Origin: Bolinopsis microptera
Lineage: Eukaryota > Ctenophora > Tentaculata > Lobata > Bolinopsidae
Assembly: GCF_026151205.1 (NCBI RefSeq)
Contig: NC_087077.1
Coordinates: 9,539,983 to 9,603,982, forward strand
Direction: 5' to 3'
Length of the DNA stretch: 64,000 bases
The position numbers and the translations under genes were made by a program. Within the stretch, counting starts at the first letter, position 1; the number at the start of each line of letters is the position of its first letter. Of this stretch, positions 9,890 to 20,570 are shown in pieces. Under the pieces are notes generated by a model, which saw only the letters and a program-made list of their open reading frames with translations, made no database searches and had not been told where the DNA came from.

Positions 9890-10003
9890 ATACGTTGTCA
9901 GTTAATTGTATGACCCGCTGCGCACGAGTGCGTGGCTCCCCCTGTATCGTCGAAACTCTACACTATAGTGAAGCGATCTCGTGGGGGTCACCACGTGATA
10001 CAT
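9890..10003 (+). mobile_element. F-family element upstream of receptor copy 1
   Basis: It starts TTGTCATACGTTGTCAG, carries CCGCTGCGCACGAGTGCG, and ends GGTCACCACGTGATACA. The flanks GCAAATTTT and TCAACTTTT look like a decayed 9-bp duplication. The copy upstream of the second receptor sits about 20 bp away in the homologous sequence. Confidence 0.65.
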
Positions 10004-10596
10004 CAACTTTTGTTGTATGAGTGTGTGCGCGCAAGCGTAATGTTTACTTAAGGACCTATGTGTCATGCTGCATGCTTTATTTGATTGACGATCAGACGAT
10101 GTCAACCCATCGAGATCGTTGCTTTGTAGAGTCAGAAGAAGACCTACGCCGCAGACTAACACCAACAGATTTGAGATTATCACCTCAACTTTTGTGATGA
10201 AATAACATCCGTCAGACGGCTGAATACGTTACCGATCATATTCATAACAGCTAGGGCTAAACGACCCCGTCATCAGAATGAGAAAAAACCTTCCTTTTGT
10301 TATATTCTCATATTGTATGTTAGTTTGGTGTGAAGTATAATGTTCTTTTTAAAAACTAACATTGTTAAACTAAATAATATCAGTAAAAGATGATATATTT
10401 TTCAACAGGTAAAATTCATATAATTGACGATTAAGAGATAAAGGAGTGTGTTCAGGACTCTGAAAGTGGTATAACTATACTCTTATAGCAATGGTATGAA
10501 ATGATTAACTTTATAGTCAAGGTCTCGTGTCTCTATGACCTTTGCTTTTGGCGCAGTGAATCTTGCGTTTCAGCGCAATGCGCAAATTCTTACTAC
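10004..10596. other. non-coding spacer
   Basis: A+T-rich sequence between the duplicated block and the next repeat cluster. No supportable gene was found. Confidence 0.5.
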
Positions 10597-10735
10597 CACT
10601 GGGCCGGGCCGCGCTCAGCCTGTCATTCCTCCAAATCTCTATTTGGTGTTATCAGTTATGTTAATGAATATGATAGCCTGAGGTCCCCATTGTCATAGGT
10701 TGTATGACCCGCCGCGCACGAATTTAAAACACATT
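10597..10735 (+). mobile_element. B-family and F-family fragments
   Basis: A B-like copy (ACTGGGCCGGGCCGCGCTC to GAGGTCCCCA) abuts an F-like start (TTGTCATAGGTTGTATGACC). Neither is complete, and no target duplication is visible. Confidence 0.55.
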
Positions 10736-10858
10736 TAAAACACTCCTTCGTGACTAAATCGACGATTTAGAGAATTTTACGCATTCAAAGCTCGACTTTA
10801 ATGTTATAAAAATGAACTGATAGCGAGTGGAGCATCGTCAAAGGGTCACTTCTGGGAA

Positions 10859-11240
10859 GGATGATGATTAATCACTCTACACTCGACTGTCACGTGACTT
10901 TTTCAACCTGTTCTCTAGCTGGTCCTGAACGACTATTCTAAACCCTAACCCTCTAATCTGATCCCAACCCTAACCCTAACCCAATTCGTAACAAAAGCAT
11001 ATGCTGAAACTTTAACGAGAAATTAGACTAACTTCCTTATACGGTCATATCACGTGATCGAGACAGTTTTTCGCCAATATCTCGGTAGGGGAGCATTTTC
11101 AATTTTAATCCTATGTCATGGGGGCCGGGGGTGACTCGGAATCAGCGTCCGAAAATACATTGATTGCAGTTGATTTCAACTGTCGGGGGCCCTTTTAGAA
11201 CAATCTCGAAGATCGACTGTAAAGTGATTTAGCACGCTAG
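10859..11240 (+). mobile_element. E-family element with telomere-like interior
   Basis: Close relative of 2188-2569 with the same ends (GGATGATGATTAATCACTC to TTTAGCACGCTAG) and CCCTAACCC units at about 10942-10985. The left flank TTCTGGGAA and the sequence after the nested C element, TTTTGGGAT (11370-11378), match at 7 of 9 positions, consistent with an old 9-bp duplication. Confidence 0.8.
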
Positions 11241-11360
11241 TTGTAGCGCGATGCACTACTGGGTCGCGCGCGCATCAAATAATGCTTCTCGCAACCGGTA
11301 GATCGGCGAGATGCACCACTGTGCCTCACCGAGCTGCGAAGGATTGACATCGTGAATCAA
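11241..11360 (-). mobile_element. C-family 120-bp element, 9-bp target duplication
   Basis: Inserted into the end of the preceding E element. The flanks GCACGCTAG (11232-11240) and GCACGCTCG (11361-11369) differ at one base, and the second matches the E end at 2561-2569 exactly. It runs TTGTAGCGCGATGCACTAC to CATCGTGAATCAA, the reverse orientation of the copy at 5469. Confidence 0.85.
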
Positions 11361-11512
11361 GCACGCTCGTTTTGGGATCTCTGCGAAACCTTGATGTCAA
11401 AAATAAATACATGTGAGCATGATTCATATGCATATTTCATGTCTAATAACCCATTGATTGCTAAATACCGAGGAATCAATGTTTCTTGATTGTTAAATTC
11501 AGAACTACATGT

Positions 11513-12079
11513 AGGGGGTGCACCATAAAAATAAACTTGCTCGGATTTAAAAAATTTTTGTATCATTGTTTTCTAGAGACTGTGAGAATTTTCACAGTAA
11601 CAAATTTGTCATACCTTTTTGGAAAAATCAGTGAGTTTCGCCTAGGTGCCATATTTGATGGTGCGCAGCTTTTGGAGCAAAATAAGCTGTAAAAGTCACG
11701 ATTTTTGTCGTATTATTTGGATATATCTTCAGTTCCTTGAATGAGATCATTCTGAAAATTAGCGACGACCTTCCAATAGGGCTTTCACAACTGTCCGAAA
11801 AATTTGGTGGATATCGGGGTTGATATAGTGATCAAAATGGGGCAAAATACGCTGCTTTTAGCTGTAACATAATGTCTGATGGTTGGATATGCTTTAAACT
11901 TTTCGGACACTTTCCTTGTAAGTCTATGAGTAAGCTTATCAATTTTTGTTGCAATCAGAGGTCGGGAAGGATACTTATTAATATCTATTTGTTTGAAGAA
12001 AATTGTGCTGGCCGAAATTAGCGCTAAAAAACCATCCTACAGTCGGCAAGCGCGGCTCACTGTCGATGGCGCACTACCT
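11513..12079 (+). mobile_element. A-family element, 567 bp, 9-bp target duplication
   Basis: Flanked by ACTACATGT (11504-11512 and 12080-12088). The ends are AGGGGGTGCACCAT and, on the complement, AGGTAGTGCGCCATCGAC. It is nearly the same sequence as 5893-6486 apart from small indels. Two copies with different target duplications show independent transposition. Confidence 0.92.
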
Positions 12080-12088
12080 ACTACATGT

Positions 12089-12624
12089 TAACGTCCTAAA
12101 AATAATTAATCATTACATGTTCCGGATAGGAACATTTTTCTTTTTGAAAATATTGTGCGAACTGCAATAGCGTAGAGTGCAGCTGCAGTTGGGTTTCAAG
12201 TTTTGTCGAGATGGCTATGTGGCCATAATCCTATTATTATTACCTGTTAAAAATTGGTAAAAAATATGGGCGTGGCTCAAGTCAGTATTACTATTATACG
12301 AATGACGAAACCGTAGAGACAAAAATTTTGTTGTTGTTGTTCCTGACCCTATAGAGCAACTAATTAGAGGTGATCTCTAATTATTTGAACGAAAAGTGGT
12401 TTTGTGAACCGCCCTAGACCGTATAAATGTATAATGAAGTTGGTGATGATCTAATTCATTGTCAGGGTTTCAGCATATGCTTTTGTTAAGGATTGGGTTA
12501 GGGTTAGGATCAGATTAAAGTGTTACTACTTACTGTTAGGGTTTCGAATAGTCGTTCAGGGCCAGCTAGAGAACGGGCTAAAAAAGCCACAAATGTAGTG
12601 ATTAATCAATATCATCATCTGCAT
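12089..12624. other. non-coding spacer ending in a partial E-family element
   Basis: No gene is supported. From about 12466 to 12600 lies an inverted, truncated E copy (GGGTTTCAGCATATGC, TTAGGG units, TAGTGATTAATCA). Confidence 0.6.
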
Positions 12625-13391
12625 TTCCTACGGCCATGAGTGCGCGTCACGAAATTAAATTGTCAACAGTTAACCTCATAAAAAGAGTAAGGAGAAACAT
12701 TTTAACAAGAATTGCGCCCGTTGTTTCGTTTTGGCGGACGCTAGATTTCCATTTCACTATAACTATTAATATAACTATAAGCTCTAATCAGCTCACCTTA
12801 TAATAACAATATTGAAACATCAGTACACTACGCGTGCCACGTTCAAGTTGGGCTTATTACAAAATACTATACATTACTAGTATTCATTAAAATACGCTCG
12901 TGCCGCGCATTTATTGACCACAGACTAGCTATACACCACATCTCCGCAAGCAATCCTATTCCTCGCGCTAGTTGTCATGGTAACGGACGGAAGGAAGTAA
13001 GTAAGGAACACGACATATTCAGACCCCCCTACCGCTATCTCTAAAATCCACGTTTTTTTACAAAAACGTCCATTCGTAAACCTTTCACTATTGCCTTTTT
13101 ACAAAAGGGTGAAAAGGAAAAAGTCGCTGCATCATGCATTAATATAATCGATTGTGCCTATGTCAGGAACATATGTTCCAAATTAGAAATGATACGGATG
13201 AAAGCTCTAGGAGAAAATAGGTTTTGAAGGTGGTTTCAGGGGTCAATTGCTGACAGGGGGAGGCCGAGGGGGGTAAAATTGGCCAAAATCTTGCTGACAT
13301 CATATCACATATGTGAACGCTCCCTTAGGTATATTTCATGTGTTAGATATGTTTATCGATTTTAAGTTTAACCGCCGTTTTAAAATAATTT

Positions 13392-13880
13392 CAAGGTTGT
13401 TAAATACGTATTAGGAGGGAATACGTATTGGAATACGAATACGTATTAATCCTCGAAAATTGACGTATTACGACGTATTCTTTATTCAAAAAATTCAAAA
13501 ATTCAAATATGTTGAGGGGACTGAACTTTAGAAAATGGTCTTAAACTTTGATAATTGCGAGATCGTTTTAGGAAACGAAATCATTAAATATGTATTAATA
13601 TGTAATTGATAATTTCGCAAAAAATGTTAGCTTATTATCCATGAAATTTGATTACAAATTTAAGTTATCATGTATAACTGCACTCCTTTAATGCATGATC
13701 AATGATGAGGGTGGCGCGCAGCTGTAATGTTTAATTTTGACACGGCGTATTATGGCGTATTCGTGGACGTATTTAACAATCCATAGAAATGACCGTATTC
13801 CGGCGTATTACGACGTATTCTTTATTAGAACCGAATACGTCGTATTCTTTCACGAAAATTTGACGTATTTAACAACCTTG
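13392..13880 (+). mobile_element. hAT-like non-autonomous element with TACGTATT repeats
   Basis: This 489-bp insertion has perfect 17-bp terminal inverted repeats (CAAGGTTGTTAAATACG) and the 8-bp direct repeat AATAATTT (13384-13391 and 13881-13888). Copy 1 of the segmental duplication has the empty site near 5803-5815. Repeated GACGTATT / AATACGTA motifs lie near both ends, as expected for subterminal transposase sites. The 8-bp duplication and CAAGG ends point to hAT. Confidence 0.88.
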
Positions 13881-13932
13881 AATAATTTACATATAATCTA
13901 ACACAAGTGTGTACACAGCACAATTACTAAAT

Positions 13933-16695
13933 TTACAATCCATCGTCATAATTTTCTGCTATAGTTCCTAACAATCCATCGTCATAATTTTCTGCTATAG
14001 TTCCTAATTCAACATCTCGATTTATGTTTATTTTATTACGACTTTTTCTTCGGTTTGACAAGTCATTCCAGATAAATCTAAAGCGTCTTTTCAAAGCCTT
14101 CATAAAAGTTAGGCCATTGATCTGCATTGCTTCATTAACAGAAACATATACAAACTCAACCAAAAACAGGATGAAAGAAATCGCGACTCCTGCACTAAGT
14201 AAATAAAACACTCCCGCTAAAGTGTCCAGATTCAACGTAACCTTCTCTGCCATGACTGATGTGGAACAAACGGTAGCTCCCCCTGTCCACTTTTCCCACA
14301 GACTGTCAATAAAACCTTCTTCTCTAAACTTTAGGAGATATGTGTCTATAAAAGTTTTATACGGAGAGTCTTTTGGTAAACCAAAAGCGTACGCAAAGGA
14401 TTGAAACTCTTCTCCGACAGAAAATATATCACAGTCCCCTCCGAGATTGTATGCCAGGACAGGCGACTCATCTATGAAGACAAAGTTACCTTGACGTACT
14501 GTATCCACGGCATCGTTGAGTCCCTGTAACTTTATTCCTTCATGAGCAAGTCTCTTGTATCTGGCGTCCATGTGCGTCTTTAGAAGAGTCTCAGGATGTC
14601 TGCTCCCAATGACCCCCCACTCGTACGTATCCTGTGCCAGTAAATCAAGGACTGTATTCAGAGAAGTGTCGAGATTACTGAGAGTAAGGGAGGCAGTGAG
14701 GTTAGCGGTGTACATGGAGGTTACAACCAACATGAACGTCCACCAAATAATGAGGAGGAACCGTCCTGATATACTAGGGAGTGCTCCAATTGCATGTCCC
14801 ACTAGACCAGTGGCCATCATCCACAACGAGCTGTTAAAGGAAGATTCCTCACTTCTGCCCTCTTCCTCTGCCTTGTCTATAAGACAAACATATAGCTTGT
14901 TGCCATGTATTGAGCACCGTCTCTTCTTCATTTCAGATCTCTGTCCTGTACATTGGTTACAAGAACACGTTTTCACGGCGTAAAGTTTAGTTCCATACTT
15001 ACTATAGGGAGAAAACTTACCAATACAGGAGATGAGAGCAACCAGGATGAAATATGAAAGCAGAATCATCGACCAGACAAGAGGGTCGAATGGAGACAAA
15101 AAGAAGTATTTGTTACTTGTCTTTGATTCACCTTTCACCACCGCTCTTAAGCCTGCGTCCATAAACCCAAAGCTGAAATCAATAACAGTTTTTCTGGCTG
15201 AGTTGGTTGACAGGTCGATGGCTATTATGTCAGTTTTATCCGCTAGCAGATCTCCGATCATCCCATTCCATTCCTTGGTAGTCTCGTTTTTTGCTCCAAA
15301 CTTTAAATCAGCGGGAGAAATGTACTCGTATGTGAAAAACAACTCTTCAGCTAGCCGTACCACCATGTCGTTAACCATTCCCGACCAGCAGGCATTTCCT
15401 TCGCATTCCTTTGTGGAATGAAACATGAAAGGTTTCTCCTCGACTGTCCCTAATCTCAGGTGTCTATCTACCAGATTCTTAGTAACACCAGTTGGAACGA
15501 GATTGGTTCCGTCAAAAAACTGCATGTTTTGTGTCATCTGGAGGCCTGATGAATTGGTCCAAGTACCGACCGTAGTGAACTTATCATCCACAAAGTTCAT
15601 TATCTCGTAAGACGGCTCATTCCTTTCTCCGTTAATTGTAAAATTGATTCCTCCAGAAATTCCCGTATACCTGGTTTGTAGCATTGAATCCAGAACAGTT
15701 TTACCTTGGTTCCAACCTTCTGATCCAGAAGAACAATCCACGTCTTGTGTTATGTCCTCTGAAACTCCAATCAGTGCTTCGTCAACAAATCCTATTGCAT
15801 CATAAGTCAGATCTGTGTAGCTGGTCAAATCTTCAACTTTACCGCCGTTCAAAATGTAAGAGTCCTTATATTTCTTGTACTTGTTACCTTTTATTTGTGC
15901 TGACTTGATCCCTATTAATCCCTCATAGAAACTCAAACAGTTACCACTATCTTCAGCTAAATATTGAGGCTGTGTCGCAATGGCATCTGTAACTATCCAC
16001 ACATATTCTGGTCCCATCAGACCTAACTCGTGGGCCTTTTCCAGGACACGTTTCCCAAACTCAGCTGCAGCATTGAGTACGATAATCTTGACAAGGGAGT
16101 GCCGGATCTCAGACAGTGGGCCTGATATTTCTGTTGTAGTATTATCCGCTGAGAGAACTATCATATCTTTTATCCTTACACTTGAGTCTGTTATTAGTAA
16201 ATTTTCTAGTTTTACAATCCCGTTTAGTCCATACGAATCTGCCGTTGCCAGAATTGAAACTTCGTGCCAGTTGTAATATTTGATCAAATTGTAGATAGCT
16301 TCACTCTGATAAAAATCCGATGCCAACATTCGAATGATGTATTCCCGATTTTTATTCCAAAGAAACGGATCGGTCGCTGAGACTGCTATATGTGGTATTT
16401 TCAAGGGTGAGAATATATCCGACTGAATGGCGGTGTTTGGAGAATCTCCTTTGGTGATGACCACAGAAACTCCCTCCGTCACCAGCTGACAACATGCTTC
16501 TATCATGCTCTGCAGTTCGGTGTCATCATACTCCACTGTTACCAGAGTATAGGACACGTTCTGTGCGGCGTAGCTGGATAAGCTCTTCAGGGCATTGTTG
16601 TACCTGTCTTGTTTTGAGATAAGGAATCCTACTTTGGTTTTGGAAAAGGAGAGTGTGAGAGCGCAGAGAAAGGACAATAGTTTGTACGAATACAT
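13933..16695 (-). CDS. ionotropic glutamate receptor subunit (copy 2), 920 aa
   Basis: Tandem paralogue of the gene at 6711-9389 with the same architecture: signal peptide, amino-terminal domain, S1 with the ligand-binding Arg (TNSARKTVIDFS), M1, Cys-rich loop, pore loop, M3 with MYTANLTASL, S2 with FIDESPVLAYN, and M4. Most of the protein is nearly identical, but the pore loop differs sharply: GLVGHAIGALPS here against GEVELSIPALPC in copy 1. Other clustered differences lie in the amino-terminal domain (about 166-182) and S2 (about 710-730). The C-tail is longer and ends with a perfectly repeated 12-residue unit, LGTIAENYDDGL. No intron is required. Whether both copies form one heteromer or act separately is not visible. 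Confidence 0.93.
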   Translation of the reverse strand: MYSYKLLSFLCALTLSFSKTKVGFLISKQDRYNNALKSLSSYAAQNVSYTLVTVEYDDTELQSMIEACCQLVTEGVSVVITKGDSPNTAIQSDIFSPLKIPHIAVSATDPFLWNKNREYIIRMLASDFYQSEAIYNLIKYYNWHEVSILATADSYGLNGIVKLENLLITDSSVRIKDMIVLSADNTTTEISGPLSEIRHSLVKIIVLNAAAEFGKRVLEKAHELGLMGPEYVWIVTDAIATQPQYLAEDSGNCLSFYEGLIGIKSAQIKGNKYKKYKDSYILNGGKVEDLTSYTDLTYDAIGFVDEALIGVSEDITQDVDCSSGSEGWNQGKTVLDSMLQTRYTGISGGINFTINGERNEPSYEIMNFVDDKFTTVGTWTNSSGLQMTQNMQFFDGTNLVPTGVTKNLVDRHLRLGTVEEKPFMFHSTKECEGNACWSGMVNDMVVRLAEELFFTYEYISPADLKFGAKNETTKEWNGMIGDLLADKTDIIAIDLSTNSARKTVIDFSFGFMDAGLRAVVKGESKTSNKYFFLSPFDPLVWSMILLSYFILVALISCIGKFSPYSKYGTKLYAVKTCSCNQCTGQRSEMKKRRCSIHGNKLYVCLIDKAEEEGRSEESSFNSSLWMMATGLVGHAIGALPSISGRFLLIIWWTFMLVVTSMYTANLTASLTLSNLDTSLNTVLDLLAQDTYEWGVIGSRHPETLLKTHMDARYKRLAHEGIKLQGLNDAVDTVRQGNFVFIDESPVLAYNLGGDCDIFSVGEEFQSFAYAFGLPKDSPYKTFIDTYLLKFREEGFIDSLWEKWTGGATVCSTSVMAEKVTLNLDTLAGVFYLLSAGVAISFILFLVEFVYVSVNEAMQINGLTFMKALKRRFRFIWNDLSNRRKSRNKININRDVELGTIAENYDDGLLGTIAENYDDGL

Positions 16696-17190
16696 CCTGA
16701 CTAGGTGAGGTGTTGTGGAGATTAATGATGGTTAGAATGATATCTGCTTTAATGAAAATATTGCACTGCCTACAGTCAGAACATCAATGAAAGCTGGCGG
16801 CATTACAAATGATGTATATTAGAGCTTTTCATTACAAGTTAAAACGAGGCCTTCATATTACGGAGCCAGGGTGTGGACTGGTTAAAGCCGACTAAAGTCG
16901 AAAGCTTTATTCGAGGACATTTAACTTTAAAGCCTAAGGGGGCGGGTAGCCGGGGGTGGGGAGCGTCTTCATGGAAATAGCTAAATCTATCGCTGGTCAG
17001 TGGTGAAAGGGCATTGAAATACAACAACAGGTGAGTAAACTTTTATCTGCAGAAACAGGAAAGTAGAAAGATCCAGTATGCAGTACGAGATCGGGGACGG
17101 GTTTTATGAACAAACAGTCGATTGAATTATCGAATACAATGCGTGCCATATTTACCTGCGCAAAGTTATTTACGCAAAATAAATTTGCAA
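16696..17190. promoter_or_regulatory. upstream flank of receptor copy 2
   Basis: Near-identical to 9390-9885. It is a candidate promoter and 5' UTR for the receptor on the minus strand, by position only. Confidence 0.35.
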
Positions 17191-17216
17191 ATTTTGTTGT
17201 ATGTTTGTGTGTTGTC

Positions 17217-17341
17217 CGTCATACGTTGTACGACCCGCTGCGCACGAGTGCGCGGCTCCCCCTGTATCGTGGAAATTCTAACATAGTGAACAGTGAAACC
17301 CCACCATAGTGAAACGACCGTGGGGGTCACGACGTGATACA
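17217..17341 (+). mobile_element. F-family element upstream of receptor copy 2
   Basis: Runs from GTCATACGTTGTACGACCCG to GGGGGTCACGACGTGATACAA, with CCGCTGCGCACGAGTGCG inside. It lies at a slightly different homologous position from the F copy at 9890, so the two look like separate insertions. Confidence 0.65.
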
Positions 17342-17428
17342 AAGTAGGGGGTGCACGATAAAATAAACTTGTTCGGATTTTCAAAATTTTTGTACCACTG
17401 TTTTTTGATTCACGATGTCAATCCTTCG

Positions 17429-17554
17429 TTGACCATTGTTAATGATCTGGCCCGGCGCGCGCTACTTCGTAGCACTTGCCGTCGGGCCATAACATTTCGA
17501 GAAGAAAACGGCGCGCGCTACTTCGAAGAAATTTAGACGAGTAACATCCGTCAA
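17429..17554 (+). mobile_element. D-family 126-bp element, 9-bp target duplication
   Basis: Flanked by AATCCTTCG (17420-17428 and 17555-17563), which interrupts the C element; the intact C sequence at 5480-5497 has the site once. It starts TTGACCATTGTTAATG; the complement of its end starts TTGACGGATGTTACTCGTC. The core is GGCCCGGCGCGCGC. Confidence 0.9.
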
Positions 17555-17844
17555 AATCCTTCGCTGTTCGCAGCTCGGTAAGGCACAGTGGTGCATCTCG
17601 CTGATCTCGCTCCTACTAAATCGCTCGCCCAAATTTTAAGAAAATTCTTGTGAAAAGGCCCTTCGGGTATGAATTTAATCTGGATCGGTGTATTTTTGGA
17701 CGCTGATTCCGAATCACCCCCCATGACGTAGGGTAAAAATGCTTCCCTGGAGAGTTATGGGCAAAAAACCGTTTTGGTCACGTGACAGGCTAGTAAAACA
17801 TGAATTCGATTGTTTAGGGCTCGGGTTAGGGTTAGGGTTGTTAC

Positions 17845-20570
17845 TTTACTTGGGTTACTTGGGTTGGGTTCCGAGCTAGAGTGCTACCAGGCCAAGAATG
17901 TCTTGCATCTCCACCGCCAAGTAGTAGCACGTCAGACACATGTGCCACCGGCCCACTCCAGCATTGAGTTCCTGTTCTGTCCAGTGTACCCAGGTGTTGG
18001 TGGAGTGTCAGGGAATTCATTGAGGAAAGCATCAAGAGCAGGTTTGAAAGTGGTCAAGGTTAGGAGGGACTTGATGCTAGGAGGGACCACGTTGTACAGT
18101 GCAGAGGCTCTAGAGGCAAAGGAGTTGAACCTCAGGTTATTGACACTATTGTACTTGGAGGACCCTAGTGGTCGTATACACGTAGTTCCGTATCGTGAGG
18201 TCTCGCGGAAGTTGATGTTCATACTGTTTGGAGCGAGATTGTTATAGATCTTCCAAACTAGGATGATAGTGTATCTCTCACGCCGCCTGTAAGGAACCTC
18301 GAAATTCTATATTAATTTCAATCTTCCTTTAAAGATAGTTAAATGAATTAGGCTTATAGTTAACAACCATTTCCATAGAGGATAGATAGTAAATTTGTTA
18401 ACGATAGAAGTATACCAGAAATGGAATATACGTTGACGTTTAATTAACAAAAGGACACTTTCTGTGAGAAAACTATCAAATCATTTGACACGCTTGATGA
18501 GTTACCACGGACTTATAGAGGGGTTAATTAGGAGCACAAGACCAGCCTATCACAAGACGAAGCGTGACGAGGAATGATAAGCAGGGAGTTTAAACAAGGA
18601 GGAGCAATTTCGATCGGGATGAACAATACTGCGTTCCCTGAGAAAAGGCTGGAACGGCAGAATAGACTCTGGGAAATTCAGGGAGATATAGCGGAGAATG
18701 ATCGAAGGACCGATGTCTTTCTCACGTCAGGGCAGTCTGTTAGGTTGTGTCAGTGCAACGTGCTTGTAAACAGAGTCCAGTAAGTGAGTAAGCTGGTTCC
18801 GCCCGGGTGCTTTAACCTTTCCAGTCATAAGTATTCCAGTTGCAGTGGATCCGATCCGTCGCATCGAATAGATTCCACCGTACATTAAAGAACAGTGACT
18901 ATTAAGTTTCCGGGTAGAAGTAAGCTAACGACGATAAGATTCCCGATCTCCTTCTCACTTGAAGGACCCTGGACCATTATACGGATTGAAGTTGTTCTCG
19001 AGGTAGAGAGACACGAACATTCCTGCTCAAACCGTGCTGCCTTTGCCGATACCTGCTAGAGTAATTGATTCTCCTTCGTCAACCGAGACCATTCGTGACA
19101 GTCAAACTGTTGACGGTGAGACTCAGTCAAAGACGCGTGATATTCCAGCCCTCCTACACTATTTCTAAGAGAGAGACTTATCATAAGGTGATTGCACCAG
19201 CATATACTTAGATACCAAGATAGTTCCTTTAATTAGGTTATGAGAAGAATTTCTACCGTGTCAATTAATTAGTATAGTATCAAAATGTTACTTTCATTGT
19301 TATATAAACATCTTTCAAGACAAGAAGGTTTTCGCTCATTAATTATACTACCATTAGTTGTTCTATATTTTGTTCTATATTGTCGTTTCAATTTGTGTCA
19401 ACCCACCAAAATTGAAAGTCTGAATTATAATCACTAACCGCACTAAATTAAATAAAAAGTAACATGAAACTCTGAATTCTAGCAAAACTATAATTTCCAT
19501 AAAACAAAAGTTTTAAGACGCTCAATCGTGGGTTCAGAACCTTCCGAAACGGACTCTCTTGATATAACCGGGGCCTCCCATGTATAGTTCTAGCCAAGTC
19601 AAAAGGAGCTCTAAATAAATAATTTCTTGGAGGAAATAAAGTACTACATACCATGGACATGGGAGAGGTGATTATTACCCGGTACTTGCAACTAACACCT
19701 GATTAAATTGGTACCGTGGTTAATAACACCGCCTCTGAAGGGAGTACATAGACAGGCGACGGAGGCGTTCCCAGTAGTTGAGACTTCCAATTCAAGACAC
19801 TGGATTTTAGCAGTGAAGGATCGTTGAACTGCTTCGAGTTTGATAATTTCGCACTGCATGTGAGGAGACCACAGAGGACAGCAGTATTCCAGATGAGATC
19901 GTACGTAGGACTTGTACAGGAGCATCATGGTCGCTACATCCCTGGAGATGAAGGTGCGTAGCACCCAGCTAGCCATGTTTCTGGCTTTGGCAGACTTCAT
20001 CGCTATGTGAGTGCGCCAGTTGAGGTCTGGGTCGATATAGACACCCAGGTCCTTCACGTGGTCAGAGCCCTTAAGAGTCTCTCCAGATGGTAGGATGTAG
20101 GGCTGCTTCAAGTCTTGTAGTTTGCCGTGTTGTAGAAGCTGGAACTTTTCCTCGTTAAGCTCCATGTTGTTAGCATCAGCCCAATTCACAACCGAGAGAA
20201 GATCTTCTTGGAGAAGGATGCGATCGATATGGGGAAATATATCTTTGTGGAGCTTCGAGTCATCTGCAAACACTTTTATCTTGCTGTGCTTGACAACGGA
20301 GAAGATGTCGTCAATGTAGATGAGGAAGAGAAGGGGACCTAGGACAGTACCCTGAGGAACCCCACTGATGACATCGATGATCGTGGACATGACCCCATCC
20401 ACGATAACATGCTGCTTTCTGCCAGTAAGAAAGCTGGCTATCCAGTCGTAGAGCTTACCACGGATACCAAAGGCCTGGATCTTCTTGAGAAGAATCTTGT
20501 GGTCAACCTTATCAAAGGCTTTGCTGAAGTCGAGGTAGAGCACGTCAGCATTTTTGTCGAGGTTGTGGAA
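17845..20570 (-). pseudogene. LINE (non-LTR retrotransposon) reverse transcriptase, truncated and split
   Basis: On the minus strand from about 20570 an RT domain reads YLDFSKAFDKVDHKILLKK, then SGVPQGTVLGPLLFLIYIDD, then the catalytic FADDSK. It continues through PILNWR-like and SHLEYCCPLWSP motifs to QRSFTAKIQ. Reading continues out of frame as LNYWERLRRLS up to 19734. The remaining C-terminal part (ERYTIILVWKIYNNLAPNS to NSFASRASALYNVVPPSIK) lies at 17932-18282, after a 1.44-kb insertion. The 5' end, with endonuclease and the first RT motifs, is missing. It is sandwiched between TTAGGG-type repeats on both sides. The RT style is CR1/Jockey-like; the exact clade is uncertain. Not functional. 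Confidence 0.85.
18288..19728. mobile_element. 1.44-kb LTR-like insertion (possible solo LTR) in the LINE
   Basis: It is flanked by the exact 5-bp repeat CCGCC (18283-18287 and 19729-19733). It begins TGTAAGGAACCTCG and ends with the complement of TGTTATTAACCACG, giving TG...CA termini and a short imperfect inverted repeat. Those features fit a solo LTR, although 1.4 kb is long. No gag or pol is present. A DNA transposon with 5-bp duplication is the alternative. Confidence 0.6.

Larger units (their letters stand above)
5205..10003. repeat. segmental duplication, copy 1 (glutamate-receptor module)
   Basis: This block parallels 12625-17340 at an offset near 7.3 kb. It covers downstream sequence (from about 5205, 'CACGAAATTGTCAACAGTTA'), the receptor gene, and about 500 bp upstream of its start codon. 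The upstream flanks are almost identical, so the duplication is fairly recent. The copies differ mainly by independent transposon insertions. Confidence 0.85.
12625..17340. repeat. segmental duplication, copy 2 (glutamate-receptor module)
   Basis: Second copy of the module at 5205-10003. Relative to copy 1 it has gained about 415 bp at roughly 12703-13118 (origin not recognised) and a hAT-like element at 13392. It lacks the C, F and A insertions seen downstream of copy 1. Confidence 0.85.
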
